Positions 28,884 to 36,449 of a stretch of 64,000 bases of DNA are shown piece by piece. The translations under genes and the position numbers were made by a program. The DNA lies in assembly GCF_003544855.1 (NCBI RefSeq), contig NZ_CP032101.1, positions 2,170,001-2,234,000 of the forward strand, given 5' to 3'. Every line of letters starts with the position of its first letter. Position 1 is the stretch's first letter. Source of the stretch: Malaciobacter marinus. GTDB taxonomy: Bacteria > Campylobacterota > Campylobacteria > Campylobacterales > Arcobacteraceae. Below the pieces are notes generated by a model. It worked only from the letters and a program-made list of their open reading frames with translations, made no database searches and had not been told where the DNA came from.

Positions 28884-28908
28884 ATAATTCTTTATTATCG
28901 ATTGTTCA
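28884..28908 (-). repeat. 25-bp inverted repeat, copy 2 (between promoter and methylase)
   Basis: Exact reverse complement of 26,706-26,730. This copy lies in the 5' leader of the restriction-modification operon, 12 bases before the methylase ATG and immediately downstream of the predicted -10 box. The two copies span 2,203 bp and enclose only the two-gene operon. Confidence 0.9.
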
Positions 28909-28909
28909 T

Positions 28910-28918
28910 ATTATAGCA
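28910..28918 (-). promoter_or_regulatory. Extended -10 promoter of the restriction-modification operon
   Basis: On the minus strand the sequence reads TGCTATAAT, a perfect extended -10 (TGnTATAAT), preceded by a T-rich stretch as is normal for Campylobacterota sigma-70 promoters. Transcription should start near 28,903, inside the inverted repeat. The box lies outside the bracketed segment, so inversion would part it from the genes. Confidence 0.7.
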
Positions 28919-29020
28919 AAAACAATATTATTATTTATCATTAGATATAACTAATATACTTATACTATAAATTATTAAAATATAAATAATAAACGAACAT
29001 ATAAAATAATAATGATAATT

Positions 29021-30004
29021 TCAATTCTCATAAATTTCATCTTTTATATTAATTAATATAATATTTTCTGCATTAGCTAATACTTTAGCTCCAGAAGTAA
29101 ATCCTACTAAAGATACTACAATTGTTTTAGGATTATCAGGATGATTCTGTCTAACACCAATCATTTCTCTAATAACCGATATACCAACATTTTTAATGTA
29201 TTTTTTTACTTGTACAATTGTGGTTTTCATGTCTTCATCAGTCCCTACTAAATCAATACCTCCATCGGCAGAGTATTGTGTTACTTTTAACTTATATCCT
29301 TGTTTATTTAACCAAATAGCTACCGCATATTCAAACTTCTCAGGAGTTAAATTTTTCCAAGTATCATAGTTTTCCAATTGTTTTTCAAAGTATGATTTTG
29401 TTCTATTTAAAATATCATTTTTATTTTCTATCAAGGATTTTTTATATGATAATAGTTCTTTTAGTTTATTAATATTTGCTTTATTGCTCTTTCTCCAAGA
29501 CTTATAATTCCAATCAATAATTGGCAAAATAGGTAAAGAAAAAAGCATTGCACCCCAACCATAATTAATTGATAAAATTATAACTACAGTTAAAACAATT
29601 AATGCTATTATATTTGTTGTTAGGTTACCTTTCTCTTCTCCTGCCCAATATTTTTCTTCATTCGTAAGATGCATATATGAGCCTATAGGAAGTTCATTTA
29701 CTTTTTTTGTTCTATTCCATTGGTCTAACAAAATATCACTCTTATTGATTGTTCTAAGATATTTTACACTATACTCTAATTTATCATTTTTTTCTTCTAT
29801 TTCTTCTTCAACCTCTAATAAATAATTTGTTTTATATTTAGTATTAAACTTAACATGATTTTGAAATCTTATTTTAGTTATTTTATTTAATTCATCGCTT
29901 AAATCAAGAATAACTAATTTTTTATTATTTATACGTTCTATTGCTACAAATTTACTACTAGTAATAGATGTATATATCTGATACCTTTTGAAGGCTACCA
30001 ACAT
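29021..30004 (-). CDS. Mrr-type restriction endonuclease with membrane segment
   Basis: A 327-residue protein. The C-terminal Mrr-like nuclease domain (about 215-327) has E225, D251 in SADGGIDLVG and Q265/K267 in IVQVKKY, the D-QxK catalytic set. Two hydrophobic helices lie in the middle (about 130-147 and 150-164: IIALIVLTVVIILSI, AMLFSLPILPII), so the nuclease is probably tethered to the inner membrane facing the cytoplasm. The N-terminal 120 residues match nothing I know. It is the last gene before the right end of the transposon. A role against incoming modified or foreign DNA is likely but unproven. Confidence 0.78.
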   Translation of the reverse strand: MLVAFKRYQIYTSITSSKFVAIERINNKKLVILDLSDELNKITKIRFQNHVKFNTKYKTNYLLEVEEEIEEKNDKLEYSVKYLRTINKSDILLDQWNRTKKVNELPIGSYMHLTNEEKYWAGEEKGNLTTNIIALIVLTVVIILSINYGWGAMLFSLPILPIIDWNYKSWRKSNKANINKLKELLSYKKSLIENKNDILNRTKSYFEKQLENYDTWKNLTPEKFEYAVAIWLNKQGYKLKVTQYSADGGIDLVGTDEDMKTTIVQVKKYIKNVGISVIREMIGVRQNHPDNPKTIVVSLVGFTSGAKVLANAENIILINIKDEIYEN

Positions 30005-30042
30005 TAATTCTCCTAAATTTATTTTTTTAGCATTAATTAGAC

Positions 30043-30119
30043 TATTTTACAATATTAATTTTAATTTAACTATTATACAAATTACTTTGATAAAGTACAA
30101 TTAACTTTGAAACTTGTCA
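30043..30119. repeat. Right transposon end with TnsB-binding-like repeats
   Basis: The end reads ...AACTTGTCA. Three inverted copies of the ATTGTA core lie at about 30,047 (TACAATATT), 30,076 (TACAAATTA) and 30,096 (TACAATTAA). The outermost five bases mirror those of the left end (TGACA). The closer spacing at this end and wider spacing at the left end follow the asymmetric layout of Tn7-like ends. Confidence 0.75.
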
Positions 30120-30256
30120 CTATCCCTTGACTCTTGAATTATATTTGATGCTAATCCTACGATTGTAAATGATGGTAAGCCATTTGTAAAAGATGCTTCT
30201 ACATCGACGCTTTTTGCTTCAATAGTTTGCAATGTTGCTGAATTTATGATTTTCAT
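30101..30256 (-). pseudogene. comM: comM N-terminal fragment, cut off by transposon
   Basis: A 51-codon frame too short for most gene callers. It starts with ATG at 30,256 after the ribosome site TAGGAAAT and begins MKIINSATLQTIEAKSVDVE, then shows GLPSFTIVGLAS and IIQESRD, all typical of the ComM/YifB N-terminus. The comM-derived part ends at D44 plus two bases; the last few codons (SDKFQS, stop at 30,101) are read from the transposon end. Joined to the fragment at 9,234-10,613 it restores a continuous ComM of about 503 residues. The native comM promoter must lie between here and about 30,400. Confidence 0.93.
30120..30124. repeat. Right copy of 5-bp target-site duplication
   Basis: CTATC follows the right end directly and matches the copy at 10,609-10,613. 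Confidence 0.93.
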
Positions 30257-30456
30257 TTATTTCCTAAATAATAATTTTATTTATTATATTTAGATTTTAC
30301 ATAAAATTTCAACTTTTTAAAACTCAAAAAGTGTTAAGATATTTGAAGATTAGTATTAAAAAATTATAATTTATGGAATTTAGATAATATTTAAAATTTA
30401 TATTATAAGTTTTTTCAATTATTATGCAAAATAAATAAACAAAGGTAAAATCTAAA
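30257..30456. promoter_or_regulatory. Divergent promoter region between comM and a chemoreceptor
   Basis: Two hundred AT-rich bases hold the original comM promoter (leftward) and that of the chemoreceptor (rightward, ribosome site AAAGGT before 30,457). No other gene is seen. The exact boxes are unclear in such AT-rich sequence. Confidence 0.35.
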
Positions 30457-32001
30457 ATGACACTTTTTACATCAAAAGAAGATTCTGCCAGACTTAAAGC
30501 TTTAGAAGAAAACTATGCAATTATTAGCTTTAAAACTGATGGAACAATAAAAACTGCTAATAAAAACTTTTTGAATGTTTTAGGATATAATAATCTTGAA
30601 GAAATCAAAGATAAAAACCACAGTATTTTTTGTGATAAGAATTATACAAATAGTAATGATTATAAAAAATTTTGGAAAGATTTAAATGAAGGGTTAACGC
30701 AAACATCTGAGTTTAAAAGATATAAAAAAAATGGTGAAGCTATTTATATACAAGCATCATATACTCCAATCAAAGATAAAAATAATAATGTGTATGAAAT
30801 AGTGAAATTTGCACAAGATATAACAAAAAGAAAAATTCAAACATTAGATTATGCAGGACAAATAGAAGCAATAAGTAAATCTCAAGCTATTATTGAATTT
30901 AATACAGATGGTATTATTTTAAATGCAAATCAAAATTTTTTAGATACTTTAGGTTATAGTTTGAGTGAAATTCAAGGTAAACATCACAGTATTTTTTGTG
31001 AAGAGTCATATAAAAACTCTATAGAATATAAAAAGTTTTGGGATAAATTAAATAATGCAGAGTTTGATTCAGGTATTTATTTAAGAATTGGCAAAAATAA
31101 TAAAAGAATTTGGATACAAGCTACATATAATCCAATACTAGATGAACAGAACAAACCTTTTAAGATTGTAAAGTATGCAACAGATATAACAGAAAGAAAA
31201 AATCTTATTTTTGATATTGATGAAAATGTACAAAAAGTTACAAAATCATTGGACAATTTATCTTTAGCTGCTCAATCAATGTCAAATGAAGCTCAAGTAA
31301 CAAAAAAAGGTTCAGAAGAAATATCAGTATCAATTACACAAATCAATGAAGCTGTAAATGATGTATCTTTAAAGATACAAACAATGCTTACATCAATAAA
31401 AGAGATATCAAGTACTTCTTCAAAAGCAGAAGAAATAACAAAGATTGCTCAAGAACAATCAAAAGATACAACATCTGCTATGATGAAACTAAATGAAGAG
31501 TCAGAGAAAATTGGAGAAACTATCAATCTTATTACACAAATAGCATTTCAAACAAATATTCTAAGTTTAAATGCAGCAGTAGAAGCAGCAACAGCAGGAG
31601 AAGCTGGAAAAGGATTTGCAGTAGTTGCTCAAGAAGTAAGAAACCTTGCAAATAGATCTGATGATGCTGCAAAAGAGATTACAAGTGCCATTGAATTAAT
31701 ACAAAATTTAGTTAAAAGCTCTTTAAGTTCAATTGGCAAAATTGATACTACAATTGAACAAATAACTCATATGTCAACAGATATCTCAAAATCAATGTCA
31801 AAGCAAGAAGATATCTCAAATGAACTTTCAAATACTGCTTTTGAAGCTAGTCAAGGTGTAAATGAAGTAACACAATCAATGGCAAATGTTTCAAATAGTG
31901 CACACAATAGTGGAGATAAAGCCAAAGAGACTTTAAGTGCAACAAAAGAGTTAGTTGATGTATCTTCAAATCTAATAGCAATCTTACAAAAACTAAAATA
32001 A
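30457..32001 (+). CDS. Soluble chemoreceptor with two PAS domains
   Basis: A 514-residue methyl-accepting protein with no membrane segment. Two similar PAS domains cover about 10-125 and 135-245, each ending in a PAC-like DITKRK/DITERK; both carry the NHSIFC/HHSIFC stretch seen in Aer-like receptors. The signalling hairpin tip is about 361-401 ([27 protein letters not shown] split by the usual turn). It probably senses redox or a small ligand in the cytoplasm. A terminator hairpin follows at 32,009. No C-terminal CheR tether is present. Confidence 0.88.
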   Translation: MTLFTSKEDSARLKALEENYAIISFKTDGTIKTANKNFLNVLGYNNLEEIKDKNHSIFCDKNYTNSNDYKKFWKDLNEGLTQTSEFKRYKKNGEAIYIQASYTPIKDKNNNVYEIVKFAQDITKRKIQTLDYAGQIEAISKSQAIIEFNTDGIILNANQNFLDTLGYSLSEIQGKHHSIFCEESYKNSIEYKKFWDKLNNAEFDSGIYLRIGKNNKRIWIQATYNPILDEQNKPFKIVKYATDITERKNLIFDIDENVQKVTKSLDNLSLAAQSMSNEAQVTKKGSEEISVSITQINEAVNDVSLKIQTMLTSIKEISSTSSKAEEITKIAQEQSKDTTSAMMKLNEESEKIGETINLITQIAFQTNILSLNAAVEAATAGEAGKGFAVVAQEVRNLANRSDDAAKEITSAIELIQNLVKSSLSSIGKIDTTIEQITHMSTDISKSMSKQEDISNELSNTAFEASQGVNEVTQSMANVSNSAHNSGDKAKETLSATKELVDVSSNLIAILQKLK

Positions 32002-32008
32002 ATTTAAA

Positions 32009-32035
32009 GGCAAACTTTATAGTTTGTCTTTTTTA
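32009..32035 (+). terminator. Terminator after the PAS chemoreceptor gene
   Basis: The stem GGCAAACT / AGTTTGTC with a TTAT loop is followed by a run of six T, eight bases after the stop codon. Confidence 0.8.
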
Positions 32036-32098
32036 TTGATTATAATCAAGACAAATATTATCCTATTTTATTATACTTCTAAAAATTAGGAGTTATAA

Positions 32099-33472
32099 AT
32101 GCAAACATTAAGATCATTATATTTTAGAATGACAATTGTACATTATATTGGTATGATTGTACTTCCTTTAAATGCAATACTTTATACAGAAAATAAAATC
32201 GCACAAACTATCCAAGTAATAATTGCTATTGCTTTAATATTTCATGAATTTGATGAAAGAAAAAATGGAAAACAATTATCTTCAAAACTTATAAATTTTC
32301 TAAAAGATATGGATAATCCAAATACTAAGTTTGATACAAATACATCATTTTCAAGTGAATATTCAAAAATAAAAGAGATAATTGATTTAAGAGAAAAAAA
32401 ACAAAATATAAAACAAGCAGAAGAAAAAATACTAATAAATGAAGCAAAAGAAGTTATGGAAAGTTTAAAAAAAGGAGTTTTTTTAAAAAAAATCACAAAA
32501 AGTTCATCTAATCCTTTCTTAGAAGAGTTTAAAAATAGTGTAAATGATATGATTAATAATACAAAAGAAAATTATGAAATTATAAATAAACAATTAATAG
32601 AATATACAAATTATGATTATACAAAAAATATAAAAATTGATAACCTTGAAAATAGTGGTGAGTTCTTGCATATGATAAACTCAATAAATAGTTTAAAAAG
32701 TGCAATTGTTTTGATGCTAAATGAAAATAAAACAAATGGACAATCACTTATGAACTCTTCAACTAAACTTCTAAGTAGCGTAAACAAACTAAATGAAACA
32801 TCAACATTTACAAAAAATAGTATAAAAGACACAAGTCATGATATTCAAGATGTTACAGAACAAATAGAAAGTATTTTTAATAGTACAAAGCATATGTCAA
32901 ATCTTGCTAATACACTTACTACATATGCTTTTAAAGGTGAAGATTTAGCTTCAAAAACAAATAACTCAATAGAACAAATAAATGATAAAGTAAAAGATAT
33001 TAATAAAGCTATTACAACAATCGATCAAATAGCCTTTCAAACAAATATTTTAAGTTTAAATGCAGCAGTTGAAGCAAGTACAGCTGGGGAAGCAGGAAAA
33101 GGCTTTGCAGTAGTTGCTCAAGAAGTTAGAAACTTAGCTACAAAAAGTGCTCAAGCAGCAAAGAAAATAAAAAAACTTGTAGAAGATGCTAATATAGAAG
33201 CAAATGAAGGAAAAACAATTTCAAATAATATGATTGAGGGATATGAAACATTAAATACTAATATTAATAAAACCATAAACTATATAAAAGAAGTTACAAC
33301 GATATCAAAACAACAACAAAATACAATCTTTAAAATAAATGAAAAAGTAACTAGCTTAAATAATGAAATTGAAACCAATTCGATAATATCACAAACTACA
33401 AATGAAATTGCAAATGATAATACTTTACTTGCAAAAAAAATTGTAGAATATACAAATAATAAACTATTTTGA
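32099..33472 (+). CDS. Chemoreceptor with short membrane N-terminus
   Basis: A 457-residue methyl-accepting protein. The N-terminus has two hydrophobic stretches (about 10-28 and 34-48) with almost no periplasmic loop, then a charged helical region (50-210) and an MCP signalling domain whose tip lies at about 310-350 ([16 protein letters not shown]). It is unlike its PAS neighbour outside the signalling core. Without a ligand domain it probably senses membrane or internal state. The ATG at 32,099 is preceded by TTAGGAGTT. Confidence 0.85.
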   Translation: MQTLRSLYFRMTIVHYIGMIVLPLNAILYTENKIAQTIQVIIAIALIFHEFDERKNGKQLSSKLINFLKDMDNPNTKFDTNTSFSSEYSKIKEIIDLREKKQNIKQAEEKILINEAKEVMESLKKGVFLKKITKSSSNPFLEEFKNSVNDMINNTKENYEIINKQLIEYTNYDYTKNIKIDNLENSGEFLHMINSINSLKSAIVLMLNENKTNGQSLMNSSTKLLSSVNKLNETSTFTKNSIKDTSHDIQDVTEQIESIFNSTKHMSNLANTLTTYAFKGEDLASKTNNSIEQINDKVKDINKAITTIDQIAFQTNILSLNAAVEASTAGEAGKGFAVVAQEVRNLATKSAQAAKKIKKLVEDANIEANEGKTISNNMIEGYETLNTNINKTINYIKEVTTISKQQQNTIFKINEKVTSLNNEIETNSIISQTTNEIANDNTLLAKKIVEYTNNKLF

Positions 33473-33557
33473 TAGTTGAAGTTTTTTAATTAATTCTATT
33501 TTTAATTTTAATAAAATATTTAAAGAGTAGTATTTTAAACAAAAAATAGGAAAGATT

Positions 33558-33923
33558 ATGCCTTTAATTAAATGTCCAGAATGTGATCATGAAATCCTTG
33601 CAAGAATAGGAACAATTTGTCCAAGTTGTGGTCATACAATTAGTTATTTTGAAGGAGATAAAAATAGAAAAAGATATGGTAAGTTTTTTGCTTTAAGCTT
33701 AATTATTCCATTTTTTTCTTTTATTATGATACTTCTTACATCACCATTTAAATCTGCACTTACAGTTGCAACAGTTGTTTATGTAATATTAGCTTATATG
33801 TCATCACCTTTAAGATTTAAGGAGATATTTTTTACAACTTTTGAGAAAATTTTCTTTTGGAGTATTTGGCTATTGTCAAATGCATTGTTAGTTACAATGC
33901 TTTATAATCTATTTAATAAGTAA
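33558..33923 (+). CDS. Zinc-ribbon membrane protein
   Basis: A 121-residue protein with an N-terminal zinc ribbon (CPECDHEILARIGTICPSCGH: C8, C11, C23, C26) and three hydrophobic helices (about 45-62, 66-85 and 98-116). The function of this common layout is unknown. The start ATG at 33,558 has ATAGGAAAG before it. Confidence 0.75.
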   Translation: MPLIKCPECDHEILARIGTICPSCGHTISYFEGDKNRKRYGKFFALSLIIPFFSFIMILLTSPFKSALTVATVVYVILAYMSSPLRFKEIFFTTFEKIFFWSIWLLSNALLVTMLYNLFNK

Positions 33924-33952
33924 AAAAGCTAAAAACTATTTTTTAGCTTTTA
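33924..33952. terminator. Shared terminator between zinc-ribbon gene and def
   Basis: The hairpin AAAAGCTAAAAA / TTTTTTAGCTTTT lies between two converging genes and overlaps the last codons of def, so it can stop both transcripts. Confidence 0.7.
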
Positions 33953-34451
33953 GCTTTTTCTTCCACTCTTTTTCAAACTTCTTTCTTTTAATAATAGATA
34001 AATTTTCTATAAAAAGATGTCCAGTTAAATGCTCCATTTCATGTTGCCATGCAACTGCTATAAAGTCTTGTGCTTCGATTTTATGTTTTTTACCAAATCT
34101 ATCAAAAAACTCTACAACTATATGTTGAGCTCTTTTTACTTCTTCATTGAAGCCAGGAACACTTAAGCAACCTTCTACATTTACTTGTTCACCATCTTTT
34201 TCAACAATTACAGGATTAATTGCTTCTATTAAATCTTCTTTATTTTGAATATCATACTCATCAGGAAGATTTATAATCAAAACATTTAAGGGAACTGCAA
34301 CTTGTATAGCAGCAAGTCCAACTCCACTTTCTAAAATCATTGTTTCGTACATATCATCTAAAAGAGTGTGAAGTTCTTCGTCGAACTTCTCCACATCTTT
34401 TGATTTTGTTCGAAGTAGCTTGTTAGGATATGTTATAACTTCTCTAATCAT
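33936..34451 (-). CDS. def: Peptide deformylase
   Basis: A 171-residue metalloprotease that removes the formyl group from new proteins. Motif 1 is GVGLAAIQV (a conservative form of GxGLAAxQ), motif 2 is EGCLSVPG with the cysteine ligand, and motif 3 is WQHEMEHLTGHLF with the HExxH ligands. It lies 4 bases after clpP in the order tig-clpP-def, a grouping that links nascent-chain handling functions and is seen in Campylobacter. Confidence 0.94.
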   Translation of the reverse strand: MIREVITYPNKLLRTKSKDVEKFDEELHTLLDDMYETMILESGVGLAAIQVAVPLNVLIINLPDEYDIQNKEDLIEAINPVIVEKDGEQVNVEGCLSVPGFNEEVKRAQHIVVEFFDRFGKKHKIEAQDFIAVAWQHEMEHLTGHLFIENLSIIKRKKFEKEWKKKLKAKK

Positions 34452-34455
34452 TGTT

Positions 34456-35040
34456 TTACTTATGACTTGTAATTACTTTATCAATTAACCCATATGTGCA
34501 AGCTTCATCAGCACTCATAAAGTTATCTCTATCTGTATCTTTTTCAATAACTTCTAAAGGTTGACCTGTTTGCTCAGAAATAATCTTATTTAAGCTATCT
34601 TTCATTCTTTGAATCTCTTTAGCTTGAATTTGAATATCAGTGGCTTGACCTTGTGCTCCACCTAGTGGTTGGTGAATCATAATTCTAGAATTAGGTAAAG
34701 AGTATCTTTTACCTTGTGTTCCAGAAGATAATAAAAATGCTCCCATTGAAGCAGCTTGACCTACACAAATAGTACAAACATCAGGTTTAATATAATTCAT
34801 AGTATCATAGATTGACATACCACTTGTAATAACTCCACCTGGAGAGTTGATATAAATATAAATATCTTTTTCTGGATCTTCTGCTTCTAAAAACAATAAT
34901 TGTGCAACTACTGTTGATGCTACTTGATCATTAATTTCACCACTTAACATAATAATTCTGTCTTTTAGAAGTCTTGAATAAATATCATAACTTCTTTCGC
35001 CTCTTCCACTTTTTTCAACTACGTATGGTATATAACTCAT
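34456..35040 (-). CDS. clpP: ATP-dependent Clp protease proteolytic subunit
   Basis: A 194-residue serine protease subunit. The catalytic serine is in [14 protein letters not shown] (S96 region), the histidine in [12 protein letters not shown] (about 121), and the aspartate in DRDNFMSA (about 170). The [22 protein letters not shown] start is standard. It is cotranscribed with tig (16 bases upstream) and def (4 bases downstream). Confidence 0.95.
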   Translation of the reverse strand: MSYIPYVVEKSGRGERSYDIYSRLLKDRIIMLSGEINDQVASTVVAQLLFLEAEDPEKDIYIYINSPGGVITSGMSIYDTMNYIKPDVCTICVGQAASMGAFLLSSGTQGKRYSLPNSRIMIHQPLGGAQGQATDIQIQAKEIQRMKDSLNKIISEQTGQPLEVIEKDTDRDNFMSADEACTYGLIDKVITSHK

Positions 35041-35056
35041 CTTTTATCCTAGTAAA

Positions 35057-36358
35057 TTATTTTCCTAATTTTTCATCTAATAATTTTGTAATAACTTTAT
35101 CTTCAATCATAGACATTTTAATTGCTGGTAAGTATCCAGCTTCTTGGTATTGTTTTAATACATCTTGAGGATTTTGTCCCATTTGCATTGCTTCATAATA
35201 AATAACTTGTGTTACTTCTTGATCACTTACATCAATACCCTCAGCTTTTGCTAAAGCATCAACAATAAATGTAGCTTTTACAGATTTTTGAGCATCTTCT
35301 TTTAACTCTTCTCTCATAGACTCAACTTTTGATGCATCTTCTTGTAAAGCTTTAATCTCTTCTTCACTCATAGATCTAACTTTATTATTAAGTGCATAAT
35401 TAATCTCTTGCTCAATTACAGAATTTGGTAATGCAAAGTTTAATTCTTCAACTAATTTATCTAAATAAAGAGGTTTTAACTCTTCTCTATAATATTTAGC
35501 CATTTCAGCATTTTTAAGTTGCTCTTTAATTTTTTCTTTTAAAGTATCAACAGTTACATCTTCTTCATTTGGTAACATTTTCTTAGCAAATTCATCATCA
35601 ATTTCTGCTGCAACTTTTTCTTGAATTTCATGTAAAGTTACTTTAAATACCGCTTCTTTTCCAGCTAAATCATTTGATTGATACTCTTCTGGGAATGTAA
35701 CAGTTACTTCTTTTTCTTCTTCATATTTCATACCAATAATTTGCTCTTCAAATCCTGGGATAAATGAATTTGAACCAATTTGTAATGGATACTTTTCAGC
35801 TTTTCCACCCTCAAATGCAACACCATCAACAAAACCTTCAAAATCAATTACTGCAAAATCACCATCTCTTACCATTCTTTTTCTTTTGATTTTTTCTAAT
35901 GGTGCAGAAGATTTAGCCATTTCATCTAATCTTTCAGCAATCTCTTTTTCATCAATTTCTTTATCTTCAACCTCAGGAATTAATGCTTTATATTCACCTA
36001 AGTCAACTTCTGGTTTGCAAGCAACTTTAATTTCTACATCAATATCACCATTATCTTTTTTATCAAATTTTGTAACTGCTGGCTCACCAACTAAGTCATC
36101 ATTTGTAATATTTAAATCTTCTAAAGATTTTGCTAAAATATCTCTTAATACATCACTCTCTGCATCTTGCTCTAACTTATCAGCATATCTTTGCTTAACA
36201 ATAGCAACAGGAACCTTACCTTTTCTAAAACCTTGAATATCAAGTGTTTTAGCAGCTTGCTTAGCTACCTTGTCTAAGTTTTTTTCAATTAAGTCTTTTG
36301 ATACCGTTGCAGTAATTACTGCATTAGCTTCATCAACTTTTTGTGCGTTAAATTCCAT
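35057..36358 (-). CDS. tig: Trigger factor chaperone
   Basis: A 433-residue ribosome-bound chaperone and peptidyl-prolyl isomerase. The N-terminal ribosome-binding tail contains the signature FRKGKVP (GFRKGKVPVAIVKQRY at about 42-58). The FKBP domain (about 150-245) has DGDFAVIDFEGFVDGVAFEGG, and the C-terminal helical arms follow. Length matches the family (about 430-450). It is the first gene of tig-clpP-def, and its promoter lies in the 91-base divergent gap with the VWA gene. Confidence 0.95.
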   Translation of the reverse strand: MEFNAQKVDEANAVITATVSKDLIEKNLDKVAKQAAKTLDIQGFRKGKVPVAIVKQRYADKLEQDAESDVLRDILAKSLEDLNITNDDLVGEPAVTKFDKKDNGDIDVEIKVACKPEVDLGEYKALIPEVEDKEIDEKEIAERLDEMAKSSAPLEKIKRKRMVRDGDFAVIDFEGFVDGVAFEGGKAEKYPLQIGSNSFIPGFEEQIIGMKYEEEKEVTVTFPEEYQSNDLAGKEAVFKVTLHEIQEKVAAEIDDEFAKKMLPNEEDVTVDTLKEKIKEQLKNAEMAKYYREELKPLYLDKLVEELNFALPNSVIEQEINYALNNKVRSMSEEEIKALQEDASKVESMREELKEDAQKSVKATFIVDALAKAEGIDVSDQEVTQVIYYEAMQMGQNPQDVLKQYQEAGYLPAIKMSMIEDKVITKLLDEKLGK

Positions 36359-36449
36359 TAAATCTACTCCGAAAATATAATTTTATGCGATTTTATCTAA
36401 CTATTACTAAAGCTTTAATAAAATTGGTTTTTACATAAGGAGTAACAAG

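Larger units (their letters stand above)
10614..30119. mobile_element. Tn7-like transposon inserted in comM
   Basis: A 19,506-bp element whose outer bases are TGACA at the left and TGTCA at the right, flanked by a CTATC duplication. Five-base duplications are the rule for Tn7 and Tn5053/Tn6022 relatives. At the left end it encodes TnsA, TnsB, TnsC and TniQ in one operon reading inward; a TnsE-like protein lies further in. Repeats with the core ATTGTA occur at both ends, as expected of TnsB-binding sites. The cargo is mostly defence: SIR2-HerA, a restriction-modification pair, an Mrr-type nuclease, a UvrD-type helicase and a secreted DNase. comM is a known target of AbaR/Tn6022-type elements in Acinetobacter, but the insertion point here is near codon 45, not mid-gene. 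The boundaries are read directly from the sequence. Confidence 0.95.

Noticed and set aside
10614-30119. CRISPR array or Cas genes associated with the Tn7-like element
   Set aside because: No regularly spaced direct repeats and no Cas proteins are seen; targeting is most likely by TniQ alone or with the TnsE-like protein.
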